Assembly: GCA_045651765.1 (NCBI GenBank)
Contig: JAZRSY010000024.1
Coordinates: 1 to 64,000 of the forward strand
Source of the DNA: SIG565 sp045651765
GTDB lineage: Bacteria; Bacillota; Clostridia; Oscillospirales; Acutalibacteraceae
Length of the DNA: 64,000 nucleotides
Direction: 5' to 3'
The translations under genes and the position numbers were made by a program. The notes beneath the pieces are model-generated. The model was not told the DNA's origin, did no database searches, and worked only from the letters and a program-made list of their open reading frames with translations. Positions 52,177 to 62,700 of this stretch are shown here, piece after piece (position 1 is the first letter of the stretch; each line of letters starts with the position of its first letter).

Positions 52177-53100
52177 ATGGATTGGACCGAAATTTTAGTT
52201 ACTGTGCCAAATGCTTCCACCGAAACTGCTGCCGCAGTTTGTAATATGGTTACAAGGCTTGGCATTTATATAGAAGATTATTCGCAACTTGAAAAAGATG
52301 CCTTAGAAATAGCGCACATAGATTTAATTGACGAAGAATTACTTGACAAACAAAAAGATATTTCGGTTATACATATATATTTTTCAAAAGAAGAAAATGT
52401 TTTAGAAGCCTTAGAATTTTTAAACGAAGCACTTAAAAATGCTAATATCAATTTTAATATTAATAAAAACTTTTTAAAAGATTCCGAGTGGGCGGATAAT
52501 TGGAAAAAATTTTTCAAGGTTACTGAAATCGGCGAAAAATTAGTGATTTGTCCGTCGTGGGAAAGTTACAACAATGTTAACGATAAAGCAGTGTTAAAAA
52601 TTGACCCGGGCGCTGCCTTTGGCACCGGCACACATGCAACAACATCGCTTTGTTTAAAACTGTTGGAAAAATATGTTGAAAATTCTTCTTCGGTTTTAGA
52701 TATTGGAACGGGCAGTGGCATTTTAAGTATTGCGGCCTGCCTTTTAGGCGCCCAAAATGCCTTGGGGGTAGATATTGATCCAACCTCTGTAAAGGTGGCA
52801 AACGAAAATGCTGCCCTTAATAATATTACCGAAAAAACTAAATTTATGGTTGGCAATTTGGCCGATGATGTTAAAGGGCATTTCGATATTATTTGTGCAA
52901 ACATTGTGGCCGATGTTATTATCAACCTATGTGATAGTATTAAAAATTTTATGAAGCCCAATACTGTTTTAATTGCCTCGGGCATTATTGATATTCGTAT
53001 GCCCGAAGTTAAAAACGCTTTTTTAAACGCTAACCTTAAAATTATTGAAGAACTTAAACTCGATAATTGGTATGCTTTCGCCTTAAAAGGAGATTTTTAA
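52177..53100 (+). CDS. prmA: Ribosomal protein L11 methyltransferase PrmA
   Basis: The 307-residue SAM enzyme has the PrmA N-terminal domain, LKIDPGAAFGTGTHATTSLCL, the SAM motif VLDIGTGSGILSIAA, and ICANIVADVI. It trimethylates uL11. ATG 52177 follows TGGAGTG and starts the family's WTEI segment. Its stop overlaps the prfB ATG (TAATG). Confidence 0.95.
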   Translation: MDWTEILVTVPNASTETAAAVCNMVTRLGIYIEDYSQLEKDALEIAHIDLIDEELLDKQKDISVIHIYFSKEENVLEALEFLNEALKNANINFNINKNFLKDSEWADNWKKFFKVTEIGEKLVICPSWESYNNVNDKAVLKIDPGAAFGTGTHATTSLCLKLLEKYVENSSSVLDIGTGSGILSIAACLLGAQNALGVDIDPTSVKVANENAALNNITEKTKFMVGNLADDVKGHFDIICANIVADVIINLCDSIKNFMKPNTVLIASGIIDIRMPEVKNAFLNANLKIIEELKLDNWYAFALKGDF

Positions 53101-54218
53101 TGCTTGAATTTGAAGAACAACGTTTGCGTTTACGTGCTTTATCTGCCGAATTAACCGATTTAAAATCTGCCATAAATTACGATTCTTTAACTACACAAAT
53201 TTCAGAACTGGAAGAAATGTCGGCTCAAGACGGCTTTTGGAATGATATTGAGAATTCGCAAAAAACGATACAAAAATTAAGTTTATTAAAAAACAAGAAA
53301 AAATCATACGACGATTTATCTTCACTTTATGAAGATGGCCTAGCCTTAATAGATATGGCTGATGAAGCCGAAGATTTATCTTTATTAGATGAAGTTTTAG
53401 AATTGGTTAATGATTTTGAAAAAACTTTATCTTCACAAAAACTTGAAACCCTTTTAATTGGTGAGTACGATTCAAACAATGCAATTTTAACCTTTCATGC
53501 CGGAGCCGGTGGCACAGAGGCACAAGACTGGAACGAAATGTTGGTTAGAATGTACACCCATTGGGCCGAACGAAAAAATTATAAGGTTAAGTTAATTGAT
53601 TTTTTAGATGGCGACGAAGCCGGCCTAAAAAGCGCCGTTTTGCTTATTGAAGGCCAAAATGCCTATGGTTATTTAAAAAGCGAATCGGGCGTTCACAGAT
53701 TGGTTAGAATTTCGCCTTTTGATTCTTCCGGGCGCAGACACACATCATTTGCATCTATTGAGGTTATGCCCGAAATAAGTGAAGATAATGATGTTGAAAT
53801 TAAAGATGAAGATTTAAAGGTTGACACTTACAGAGCCAGTGGTGCAGGCGGTCAGCATGTAAATAAAACCGAATCTGCGATAAGAATAACCCATATACCA
53901 ACAGGTATTATTGTTGCCTGCCAAAATGAGCGTAGCCAACATCAAAATAAAGAAATGGCTTTAAAAATGCTAAAGTCTAAGCTTATTGAAATTAAAGAAC
54001 GCGAACATCTGGATAAAATTGAAGATATTAAGGGCGTTCAAAAAGAAATTGCTTGGGGCTCACAAATAAGGTCATATGTATTTATGCCGTATACCTTGGC
54101 AAAAGACCATCGCACCGGCTACGAATCGGGCAATATTACCGCAGTTATGAATGGTGATATTGATGGTTTTATTAATGCGTATTTAAAATCTGTCTCATTA
54201 GGACAGATTAATAAATAA
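53100..54218 (+). CDS. prfB: Peptide chain release factor 2
   Basis: The 372-residue factor reads UAA and UGA: it has the SPF-type recognition tripeptide in ISPFDSSGRRHTSF and the catalytic GGQ in GAGGQHVNKTES. The frame is continuous from the ATG, so the in-frame UGA autoregulatory frameshift found in many prfB genes is absent. AAGGAG is inside the prmA end. Confidence 0.97.
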   Translation: MLEFEEQRLRLRALSAELTDLKSAINYDSLTTQISELEEMSAQDGFWNDIENSQKTIQKLSLLKNKKKSYDDLSSLYEDGLALIDMADEAEDLSLLDEVLELVNDFEKTLSSQKLETLLIGEYDSNNAILTFHAGAGGTEAQDWNEMLVRMYTHWAERKNYKVKLIDFLDGDEAGLKSAVLLIEGQNAYGYLKSESGVHRLVRISPFDSSGRRHTSFASIEVMPEISEDNDVEIKDEDLKVDTYRASGAGGQHVNKTESAIRITHIPTGIIVACQNERSQHQNKEMALKMLKSKLIEIKEREHLDKIEDIKGVQKEIAWGSQIRSYVFMPYTLAKDHRTGYESGNITAVMNGDIDGFINAYLKSVSLGQINK

Positions 54219-54241
54219 ATATTAAAATTTAGGAGTTTATT

Positions 54242-55252
54242 ATGAAAAAGATTATTTCACTTTGCTTGGTTGTTCTTTTAATCGCAACAACCCTTACAGC
54301 TTGCGGAGGTGGTAGGGCAGCCTTTGATTGTAATTTAAAAGATTACGTAACACTTTCCGACTATAAGGCTATTTCTGTTTCGAAATCATCGGAAGGTTAT
54401 TTAAATTATTATAATAATTTATATTCTTCCAGCATCAGCAACGCTAACCTTTATACAGATGCCACCGATGGTACTGTTAAAAACGGCGACATTGTTAACA
54501 TTGATTATACCGGTAAAATTAACGGAGTTAAGTTTGATGGTGGCGAAGCTACAGGTCAAAATTTAACATTAGGCTCTGGCCAGTTTATTCCCGGTTTTGA
54601 ATCTCAAATTGTGGGTAAAACAATTGGTACTACTTTCGATATTAATGTTACCTTCCCAACCAATTACGGCAACACTAATTTAGCCGGCAAAGATGCTGTA
54701 TTTACCATTAAACTTAACAGCGCTAAAATTTTACCCGAAATATCCGACGAAATTGCTGTTAAACTTGGCTTTAAAACATCGGATGAATTAATTACAGAAT
54801 TAGATAAATACGCACTTGAAAATAGCCTTGCTGACGCATTGGTAAAAGGTTCCTCTGTAAGCGGTTACCCCAAAAAAGACCAAAAGAATTACGATGAACT
54901 TTATGAAAAAAGCATTCAACAGTTCCAAACTGCCTTAGATAGTTACAACGCCACCAGCAATGTAAAATACAATTTAGATATGTATATGTCGGGCACTGTT
55001 GGTATGACCTCTGCTGAATACAAAAACTATGTATACAAACAAATGGAAAATATTATGGTATTTTATGCCGTACTTGACGACGCAGGTTTAAAAATAACTG
55101 CCGAAGATAAAGATAAGGCCATTAAGTCTTTAGTTACCGAGCAAATGTCCGAAGCTCAGGTTAAAGAAAATTATGAAGATTGGTCGATTGAAATTATCGC
55201 GGTTCAGACCATTGTTCTTGATTACTTAAAAACCATTGCTACCATAAGCTAA
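54242..55252 (+). CDS. Exported FKBP-type prolyl isomerase lipoprotein
   Basis: The 336-residue protein has a lipoprotein signal peptide (C21 in LTAC), then an FKBP domain (about 80-165; GDIVNIDYTGKINGVKFDGG, LGSGQFIPGFESQIVG) very close in pattern to the trigger factor domain at 43.8 kb, and a helical C-terminal part. It may be an extracytoplasmic folding factor derived from trigger factor; that origin is inference. AGGAG precedes the ATG. Confidence 0.88.
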   Translation: MKKIISLCLVVLLIATTLTACGGGRAAFDCNLKDYVTLSDYKAISVSKSSEGYLNYYNNLYSSSISNANLYTDATDGTVKNGDIVNIDYTGKINGVKFDGGEATGQNLTLGSGQFIPGFESQIVGKTIGTTFDINVTFPTNYGNTNLAGKDAVFTIKLNSAKILPEISDEIAVKLGFKTSDELITELDKYALENSLADALVKGSSVSGYPKKDQKNYDELYEKSIQQFQTALDSYNATSNVKYNLDMYMSGTVGMTSAEYKNYVYKQMENIMVFYAVLDDAGLKITAEDKDKAIKSLVTEQMSEAQVKENYEDWSIEIIAVQTIVLDYLKTIATIS

Positions 55253-55253
55253 T

Positions 55254-55763
55254 ATGTTTTATGTGTTAAAAAACATAAATAATTATAACTCGGCTGAATT
55301 TTCTAATATGTTATTAAATTTGCCTTTATCGGAACAAGAGCGAATTTCGCATATTAATAACGATTTGCGAAAAAAACAGTCGATTTTAGCCTATAGCACA
55401 TTACATTTTGTTTTAAGAAAAAAATATGGTATTGATAAACCGGTTATTCTTAGAGATAAAAACGGCAAACCTTTTATTAAACAAAATGTTTATTTTAATG
55501 TATCACACAGTAATAATTTTGTTGCGCTTGCTTTTTCAAAAAATGAAATTGGCATAGATATTGAAAAAATCCGCCCAATTAAAAGGGGAGTTATTAAAAA
55601 ATATAACTTGGATTTAAAAACTTGGACTATTAAAGAAGCAATTATTAAAGCTAATGGGCTAACTTTAAAAGAAATTAATAATATAAAACCAAATTGTGAA
55701 AACCTTGGTGTTTTTACAACAAAGTTTAAAAATTATTATATTTCTATTTGCGAACTAAAATAA
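55254..55763 (+). CDS. Short Sfp-type 4'-phosphopantetheinyl transferase
   Basis: The 169-residue protein has the two core motifs: FNVSHSNNFVALAFS followed by IGIDIEKIRP (metal-binding Asp/Glu), and WTIKEAIIKANG (W-x-KEA-x-x-K). It is shorter than usual Sfp proteins (often 200 or more); the stretch between the motifs (about 105-125) and the C-terminus are reduced, so activity is not certain. It begins one base after the isomerase stop. It would modify acyl or peptidyl carrier proteins; none is encoded nearby. Confidence 0.8.
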   Translation: MFYVLKNINNYNSAEFSNMLLNLPLSEQERISHINNDLRKKQSILAYSTLHFVLRKKYGIDKPVILRDKNGKPFIKQNVYFNVSHSNNFVALAFSKNEIGIDIEKIRPIKRGVIKKYNLDLKTWTIKEAIIKANGLTLKEINNIKPNCENLGVFTTKFKNYYISICELK

Positions 55764-55770
55764 CACTAAA

Positions 55771-55806
55771 TAACAGCTTTTTCTACATGAAAAGGCTGTT
55801 ATTTTT
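55771..55806 (+). terminator. Terminator before rpoB
   Basis: TAACAGC...TTTT pairs with AAAA...GCTGTTA, followed by TTTTTATTTTT. Confidence 0.82.
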
Positions 55807-55846
55807 ATTTTTATTTATTTATTTTTTTATTTTTTACTAAAAAGGC

Positions 55847-55875
55847 TTGACTATTTGTAAAATTTGGAATATAAT
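55847..55875 (+). promoter_or_regulatory. Sigma-A promoter of rpoBC
   Basis: TTGACT (55847-55852) and TATAAT (55870-55875) are 17 bp apart, about 135 bp before rpoB. The leader (about 55882-56010) holds a small GCGGG/CCTGC hairpin close to the ribosome-binding site and no open frame I can support. Confidence 0.85.
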
Positions 55876-56010
55876 ACATAAATATCAATGATGGGGTAAT
55901 ATGCACCTATTATGCTTTTTTGCTGTATTTTTGGGCGATTTTACACTGTCTGAAATGTTTAAAATGCGGGGTAATTCCTGCGTAATTTTAAGAGGAGTGA
56001 TTATTAACCT

Positions 56011-59000
56011 ATGGATTCAACAACAATGGTTAAGCCTGTTAAACTGGGTAAAAACACTCGTATGAGTTTTTCGAAAATCAATGAAGTTATTGATATGCCT
56101 AACTTAATTGAAATTCAAAAAGATTCATACCAATGGTTTATCAAGGAAGGTCTAAAAGAGGTGTTCGACGAAATGTCGTCTATAACCGATTACACCGGTA
56201 ATTTGGTTTTAGACTTCATAGACTACAGGTTTGAGTCTACACCTAAATACGACATTAATGAATGTAAAGCAAGGGATACAACCTATGCTGCACCGCTTCG
56301 TGTTACTGCTCGCCTTATTAATAATGAAACCGGCGAAATTAAGGAAAGCGAAGTTTTCATGGGCGATTTTCCGCTTATGACAGAATCCGGAACATTTGTT
56401 ATTAACGGCGCCGAGCGCGCTATTGTTTCGCAGCTTGTTCGTTCTCCCGGTGTTTACTACGATTATAAAATCGAAGAAAAAACAGGTAAAAAGCTATTTA
56501 CTTCAACCATTATTCCTAACCGTGGTGCTTGGCTTGAATACGAAAGCGATATGAACGATGTTATCTATGTTAAAATAGATAAAAACCGTAAATTGCCTAT
56601 AACAACCTTTGTTCGTTCTTTAGGTGTTGCTACAAATGAACAAATCCGTTCATTACTTGGCGATGATGAAAAAATTTCCTCTACATTAGAAAAAGATTCT
56701 TCTACCGGTGTAGATGATGCTCTTATTGAGGTTTATAAAAAATTGCGTCCCGGTGAACCGGCTACTGTTGAAGGCGCAAGAAATTATATATTCCAACTTT
56801 TCTTCGATGCTCATAGGTATGATTTATCGAGGGTTGGTCGCTATAAGTACAATAAAAAATTGGCTATTGCTTCACGCATTAACGGCCGTGTTCTTTCACG
56901 CCCCGTTGCCGACCCAATGACCGGCGAAATTATTGCTGAAGCCGGCGAATTGCTTAATAAAGAAAAAGCCCTTTTAATTCAATCTAAAGGTGTTTCAGAA
57001 GTTTATTTGGATTATATGGATTCCGAAGGCAAAAAATCCGAAGTTAAGGTTTTATCAAACGGAATGGTTAATATTAACGATTTTGTTAATTTTGACACTG
57101 CTGAATTAGGCGTTAACGAATGGGTTTCTTTTGGAGTTTTAAAAGAAATTCTCGAAAACAATGAAACTGAAGAAGATATTAAAGAGGCCATTACAGTTCG
57201 CATAGATGACCTTATTCCAAAACACATTACAGTTGATGATATTTTTGCCACTGTAAGTTATTTCTTAAATCTTTCTAAAGATATTGGTAATGTTGATGAT
57301 ATTGACCACCTTGGCAACCGTAGGATTCGTTCGGTTGGCGAATTACTTCAAAATCAATTCCGCATTGGCTTTATAAGAATGGAACGCGTAGTTCGCGAAA
57401 AAATGACCTTGCAGGCCCAAGATGTTGATTCCATTACTCCTCAATCATTAATTAATATTCGCCCAATTGTTGCGGCTATTAAAGAATTCTTTGGTTCATC
57501 TCCGTTATCTCAGTTTATGGACCAAACCAACCCATTATCTGAACTCACTCATAAGCGTCGTTTATCGGCCTTAGGCCCCGGAGGTCTTTCACGCGACCGT
57601 GCTTCGTTCGAAGTGCGTGACGTTCACTACACCCATTATGGTCGTATGTGCCCAATAGAAACCCCTGAAGGCCCCAACATTGGTCTTATTTCGTATTTAG
57701 CAACCTTTGCTAAAATTAACGAATACGGCTTTATTGAAGCGCCTTTCCGCAAGGTTGATAAAGCAACCGGTAAGGTTTTAGACGATGTTATTTATGTTAC
57801 CGCAGATGAAGAAGACGAATATGTAGTAGCACAGGCTAACGAACCATTAGATGAAAACGGACATTTTGTTAACCGCAAGGTTAATGCCCGTTTCCGTGAT
57901 ACATTCTTAGAAACCGAAGCTTCTAATATTGATTTAATGGATGTTTCGCCTAAAATGGTTGTTTCGGTTGCTACCGCTATGATTCCGTTCCTTGAAAACG
58001 ACGATACCAACCGTGCTCTCATGGGCTCTAACATGCAGAAGCAGGCTGTGCCGCTGCTTGTAACCGAAAGCCCAATTGTTGCCACCGGTATGGAATATAA
58101 GGCTGCTGTTGATTCCGGCGTTGTTGTTTTAGCAAAACGCGCCGGTACCGTTACTGCCGTTTCGGCCGATGTTATTAAGATTAAAGCTTCTAACGGCGAA
58201 ATTGATGAATACAACCTTATTAAATTCTTACGCTCTAACCACGGAACCTGTATTAACCAAAAGCCAATTGTTATGGTTGGCCAAAAGGTTACCGAAGGTG
58301 AAGTTATTGCCGATGGTCCCGCAACTGACAACGGTGAAATCAGCCTTGGACGTAATGCTCTTATCGGCTTTATGACTTGGGAAGGCTATAACTACGAGGA
58401 TGCTGTTTTAATTAACGAAAAATTAGTTAAGGAAGATATGTATACCTCTATTCACATTGAGGAATATGAGCTTGAAGCCCGCGACACCAAATTAGGACCA
58501 GAAGAAATTACCCGTGATATTCCTAATGTTGGCGAAGATGCTTTAAAAGACCTTGATGAACGCGGAATAATCCGCATTGGCGCCGAAGTTACCGCAGGTG
58601 ATATTCTTGTTGGTAAGGTAACACCTAAGGGTGAAACCGAACTTACCGCCGAAGAAAGATTACTTCGTGCAATATTTGGCGAAAAGGCTAGGGAAGTGCG
58701 CGATACTTCTTTAAGAGTGCCTCACGGCGAGTATGGTACTATTGTTGATGTTAAGGTGTTCTCACGCGAAAATTCTTCAGAATTAAGCCCAGGTGTAAAC
58801 TTTGTAGTTCGTTGCTATATTGCCCAAAAGCGTAAAATTTCTGTAGGCGATAAAATGGCTGGTCGCCATGGTAATAAAGGTGTTGTTTCACGTATTTTAC
58901 CAAGCGAAGATATGCCATTCTTACCAGATGGTACACCGCTTGATATCGTTCTTAACCCATTGGGCGTTCCTTCTCGTATGAATATCGGTCAGGTTTTAGA

Positions 59001-59730
59001 GGTGCATTTAGGTTATGCTGCTAAGGCATTAGGCTGGAAAATTGCTACCCCTGTATTCGATGGTGCCCACGAATCCGACATTCGTGAATGCTTTAAGTTG
59101 GCCGGTATGGATGAAGACGGAAAGGTTCAACTATTTGATGGCCGAACAGGTGAGCCGTTTGATAACCGTGTAACCGTTGGTTATATGTATTACCTAAAAC
59201 TACACCACCTGGTAGACGATAAAATACATGCCCGTTCAACTGGCCCATACTCACTCGTAACACAGCAACCTTTGGGTGGTAAAGCCCAATTTGGTGGCCA
59301 GCGTTTCGGTGAAATGGAGGTTTGGGCTCTTGAAGCCTACGGTGCTGCCTATACATTACAAGAAATTTTAACCGTTAAGTCGGATGATGTTGTAGGCCGT
59401 GTTAAAACCTATGAATCTATTGTTAAGGGCCAAAATGTTCCTAAGGCCGGAGTTCCTGAATCGTTTAAGGTTCTTATTAAAGAACTTCAGTCGTTAGGCT
59501 TAGACATTAAGGTGCTTGATAAATTAGGTAGCGAAATCGACCTTAAACAAACCTTTGAAGAAGATGACGAAATTGGTTTAGCACCGGTTGATTTTACACC
59601 TGAATTTTCAGAGGAAACCGTTGCCGATAACCTTGATGGCTTTGGCCTGCAAGACGAAAACGGTGAAGATATTGTTGATAATACATCCGAAAATGATTAT
59701 GATTTTTCGGATAATGATGAAAATATTTAA
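56011..59730 (+). CDS. rpoB: RNA polymerase beta subunit
   Basis: 1239 residues. The rifampicin region is clear (FFGSSPLSQFMDQTNPLSELTHKRRLSALGPGGLSRDRA, with the conserved Q, D, H and S positions of the sensitive type), as are GDKMAGRHGNKGVVS and the C-terminal RFGEMEVWALEAYGAAYTLQE. It has an acidic C-terminal tail. The gene has its own promoter and is not preceded by rplJ-rplL. Confidence 0.98.
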   Translation: MDSTTMVKPVKLGKNTRMSFSKINEVIDMPNLIEIQKDSYQWFIKEGLKEVFDEMSSITDYTGNLVLDFIDYRFESTPKYDINECKARDTTYAAPLRVTARLINNETGEIKESEVFMGDFPLMTESGTFVINGAERAIVSQLVRSPGVYYDYKIEEKTGKKLFTSTIIPNRGAWLEYESDMNDVIYVKIDKNRKLPITTFVRSLGVATNEQIRSLLGDDEKISSTLEKDSSTGVDDALIEVYKKLRPGEPATVEGARNYIFQLFFDAHRYDLSRVGRYKYNKKLAIASRINGRVLSRPVADPMTGEIIAEAGELLNKEKALLIQSKGVSEVYLDYMDSEGKKSEVKVLSNGMVNINDFVNFDTAELGVNEWVSFGVLKEILENNETEEDIKEAITVRIDDLIPKHITVDDIFATVSYFLNLSKDIGNVDDIDHLGNRRIRSVGELLQNQFRIGFIRMERVVREKMTLQAQDVDSITPQSLINIRPIVAAIKEFFGSSPLSQFMDQTNPLSELTHKRRLSALGPGGLSRDRASFEVRDVHYTHYGRMCPIETPEGPNIGLISYLATFAKINEYGFIEAPFRKVDKATGKVLDDVIYVTADEEDEYVVAQANEPLDENGHFVNRKVNARFRDTFLETEASNIDLMDVSPKMVVSVATAMIPFLENDDTNRALMGSNMQKQAVPLLVTESPIVATGMEYKAAVDSGVVVLAKRAGTVTAVSADVIKIKASNGEIDEYNLIKFLRSNHGTCINQKPIVMVGQKVTEGEVIADGPATDNGEISLGRNALIGFMTWEGYNYEDAVLINEKLVKEDMYTSIHIEEYELEARDTKLGPEEITRDIPNVGEDALKDLDERGIIRIGAEVTAGDILVGKVTPKGETELTAEERLLRAIFGEKAREVRDTSLRVPHGEYGTIVDVKVFSRENSSELSPGVNFVVRCYIAQKRKISVGDKMAGRHGNKGVVSRILPSEDMPFLPDGTPLDIVLNPLGVPSRMNIGQVLEVHLGYAAKALGWKIATPVFDGAHESDIRECFKLAGMDEDGKVQLFDGRTGEPFDNRVTVGYMYYLKLHHLVDDKIHARSTGPYSLVTQQPLGGKAQFGGQRFGEMEVWALEAYGAAYTLQEILTVKSDDVVGRVKTYESIVKGQNVPKAGVPESFKVLIKELQSLGLDIKVLDKLGSEIDLKQTFEEDDEIGLAPVDFTPEFSEETVADNLDGFGLQDENGEDIVDNTSENDYDFSDNDENI

Positions 59731-59744
59731 AGGAGGAAAGGCAA

Positions 59745-62700
59745 ATGGAAGGTATTGAGTTTGAATCAATTAAAATTGGCCTAGCATCTCCTGAACAAAT
59801 TAGAAGCTGGTCGTATGGTGAGGTTACAAAACCTGAAACCATTAACTATCGTACACTTAAACCCGAACCCTGCGGTCTTTTCTGCGAAAAGATTTTTGGA
59901 CCTACTAAAGACTGGGAATGTCATTGCGGTAAGTACAAAAGAATTCGCTATAAAGGCAAGGTTTGTGAACGCTGCGGCGTTGAGGTTACTCGTTCTAAAG
60001 TAAGGCGCGAAAGAATGGGCTGTATTGAACTTGCTGCTCCCGTGTCGCACATTTGGTACTTTAAAACAATTCCATCAAGAATGGGATTAGCCTTGGATAT
60101 TTCGCCTAAAGCGTTAGAACAAGTATTGTATTTTTCACAGTATATTGTAATTGACCCGGGTTCAACTCCGTTGGAAAAGAAACAATTATTAAATGAAAAA
60201 CAATACCGCGATATGCGCGAGAAATATGAAGACGACTTTAAAGCCGGCATGGGTGCCGAAGCTATTAAAGAACTCTTACAAGAAATCGACCTCGATAAAT
60301 CTTGTGAAGAATTACGAAACGAGCTTGAAACCGCAACCGGCCAAAAGCGTGTTCGTAGCTTTAAACGTTTAGAGGTTTTAGAGGCTTTCCGTGCTTCCGG
60401 TAACCGCCCTGAATGGATGATTTTAGATGTTCTGCCGGTAATTTCGCCTGATTTACGTCCAATGGTTCAGTTAGATGGCGGCAGGTTTGCAACCAGCGAC
60501 CTTAACGACCTTTATAGGCGTGTTATTAACCGCAACAACCGTTTAAAGAGGTTGCTTGAACTCGGCGCACCCGATATTATCGTAAGAAACGAAAAAAGAA
60601 TGCTCCAAGAGGCTGTTGACGCTCTTATTGATAACGGCCGCCGCGGTAAAGCCGTAACAGGACCTAATAACCGTGCATTAAAATCCCTTTCAGATATGCT
60701 TAAGGGTAAGCAGGGTCGTTTCCGTCAAAACCTTCTTGGTAAGCGTGTTGACTATTCCGGTCGTTCGGTTATAGTTGTTGGCCCGGAACTTAAAATGTAC
60801 CAATGCGGCTTACCAAAAGAAATGGCTTTAGAGTTATTTAAACCATTTGTTATGAAACGTTTGGTTGAAACTAAATCAGCCGTTAACATTAAGTCAGCCA
60901 GAAAAATGGTTGACCGTGCATCTGCAGAAATTTGGGATGCCCTTGAAACTGTTATTAAAGAACATCCCGTTCTTTTAAACCGTGCTCCTACACTTCACCG
61001 TTTGGGCATTCAAGCTTTTGAACCTGTGTTAGTGGAAGGCAAGGCTTTAAAACTTCACCCACTTGTTTGTACCGCTTACAACGCCGACTTTGACGGTGAC
61101 CAAATGGCTGTTCACGTGCCACTTTCGGCTGAAGCTCAAGCCGAAGCTCGCTTCTTAATGTTGGCTGCTAACAACCTTTTAAAACCATCTGACGGTAAAC
61201 CGGTTGCCGTTCCTACTCAAGATATGGTTCTTGGTTCTTACTATTTAACATTAGTTAAGGCCGAAGAAAAGGGAACTAACAAGGTATTCCGCAATAAAGA
61301 CGAAGCCATTATGGCATATAACGACGATGTTGTTGGCCTACACGCTCCAATTCGTGTTCGTTTTGAAAAAGACGGCAAGAGCAAACTTGTTTGGTGTACT
61401 GTTGGTTTATTAATTTTCAACGAGTCTATTCCTCAAGATTTAGGCTTTGTTGACCGTTCAGATGAAAATCATGCATTCGATTTAGAATGGTGTTTCTCTT
61501 TAAAAGATAATTCAAAGAATTTTGTTGAGAGCAACGATGATATAATTCAAAACAAGGTTGGTAAAAAGCAACTCGGTAAAATTATTGACCGCTGTATTAT
61601 TAAATACGGAACAAGCCGTTCTGCAATAGTATTAGATAATATTAAAGAAACAGGCTTTAAGTATTCTACTAAAGGTGCTGTTACTGTTGCTGTTATTGAT
61701 GCCGTTATTCCTGAAAGGAAAAAAGAAATCATAACAGAGGCTGAAAACCAAATTGACAATGTAACCAAAAAGTATAAGCGTGGTTTAATCAGCAATGAAG
61801 AACGTGCCGATTTAGTAATTAAAATTTGGAATCAGGCCACCGAAGATGTTGCCGATGCCCTTAAAAACAATCTTGATGAATTCAACCCAATATTTATGAT
61901 GGCTGATTCGGGCGCTCGTGGTTCTATGAGCCAGATTCGTCAGCTTGCAGGTATGCGTGGTCTTATTGCTAATACTGCCGGTAAGGTTATCGAAGTACCT
62001 ATTCGTGCTAACTACCGTGAAGGCTTAAATGTTCTTGAATACTTTATTTCTTCTCGTGGTGCTCGTAAAGGTCTTGCCGATACCGCTCTAAGAACTGCCG
62101 ACTCAGGTTACTTAACCCGTAGGTTAGTTGATGTTTCGCAGGATGTAATTATTTGTGATGATGACTGCGGCACCACCGAAGGTTTAGTTGTTTCTGATAT
62201 TAAAGATGGTAACCATATTTTAGAAACACTTGAAGAACGTTTGGTTGGCCGTTACTTGCTTGAAGATTTTGTGAACCCAGAAACGGGCGAGGTTATTGTT
62301 ACAAATGACCATATGATGACCGAAGAAGATGCAAAGAAAATAGTTGCCACCAAAGTTGAAAAGGTTGCTATTCGCTCAATTCTTACTTGTCATTCACATC
62401 ATGGTGTATGTAAAAAGTGTTATGGTTCTAATCTTGCAACAGGCAAACCTGTTACTAAAGGTGAAGCAGTTGGTATTATTGCTGCTCAGTCTATCGGTGA
62501 ACCCGGTACTCAGCTTACAATGCGTACTTTCCATACTGGTGGTATCGCTTCAACCGAAGATATTACCCAAGGTTTACCACGTGTTGAAGAGCTTTTCGAA
62601 GCACGTAGGCCAAAACACTGCGGTGTAATTGCTAAAATCGACGGTGAAGTTCGCATTACCGAAGAAAAGAAGAGCAATGTAATTGTTATTACTAACCCCG

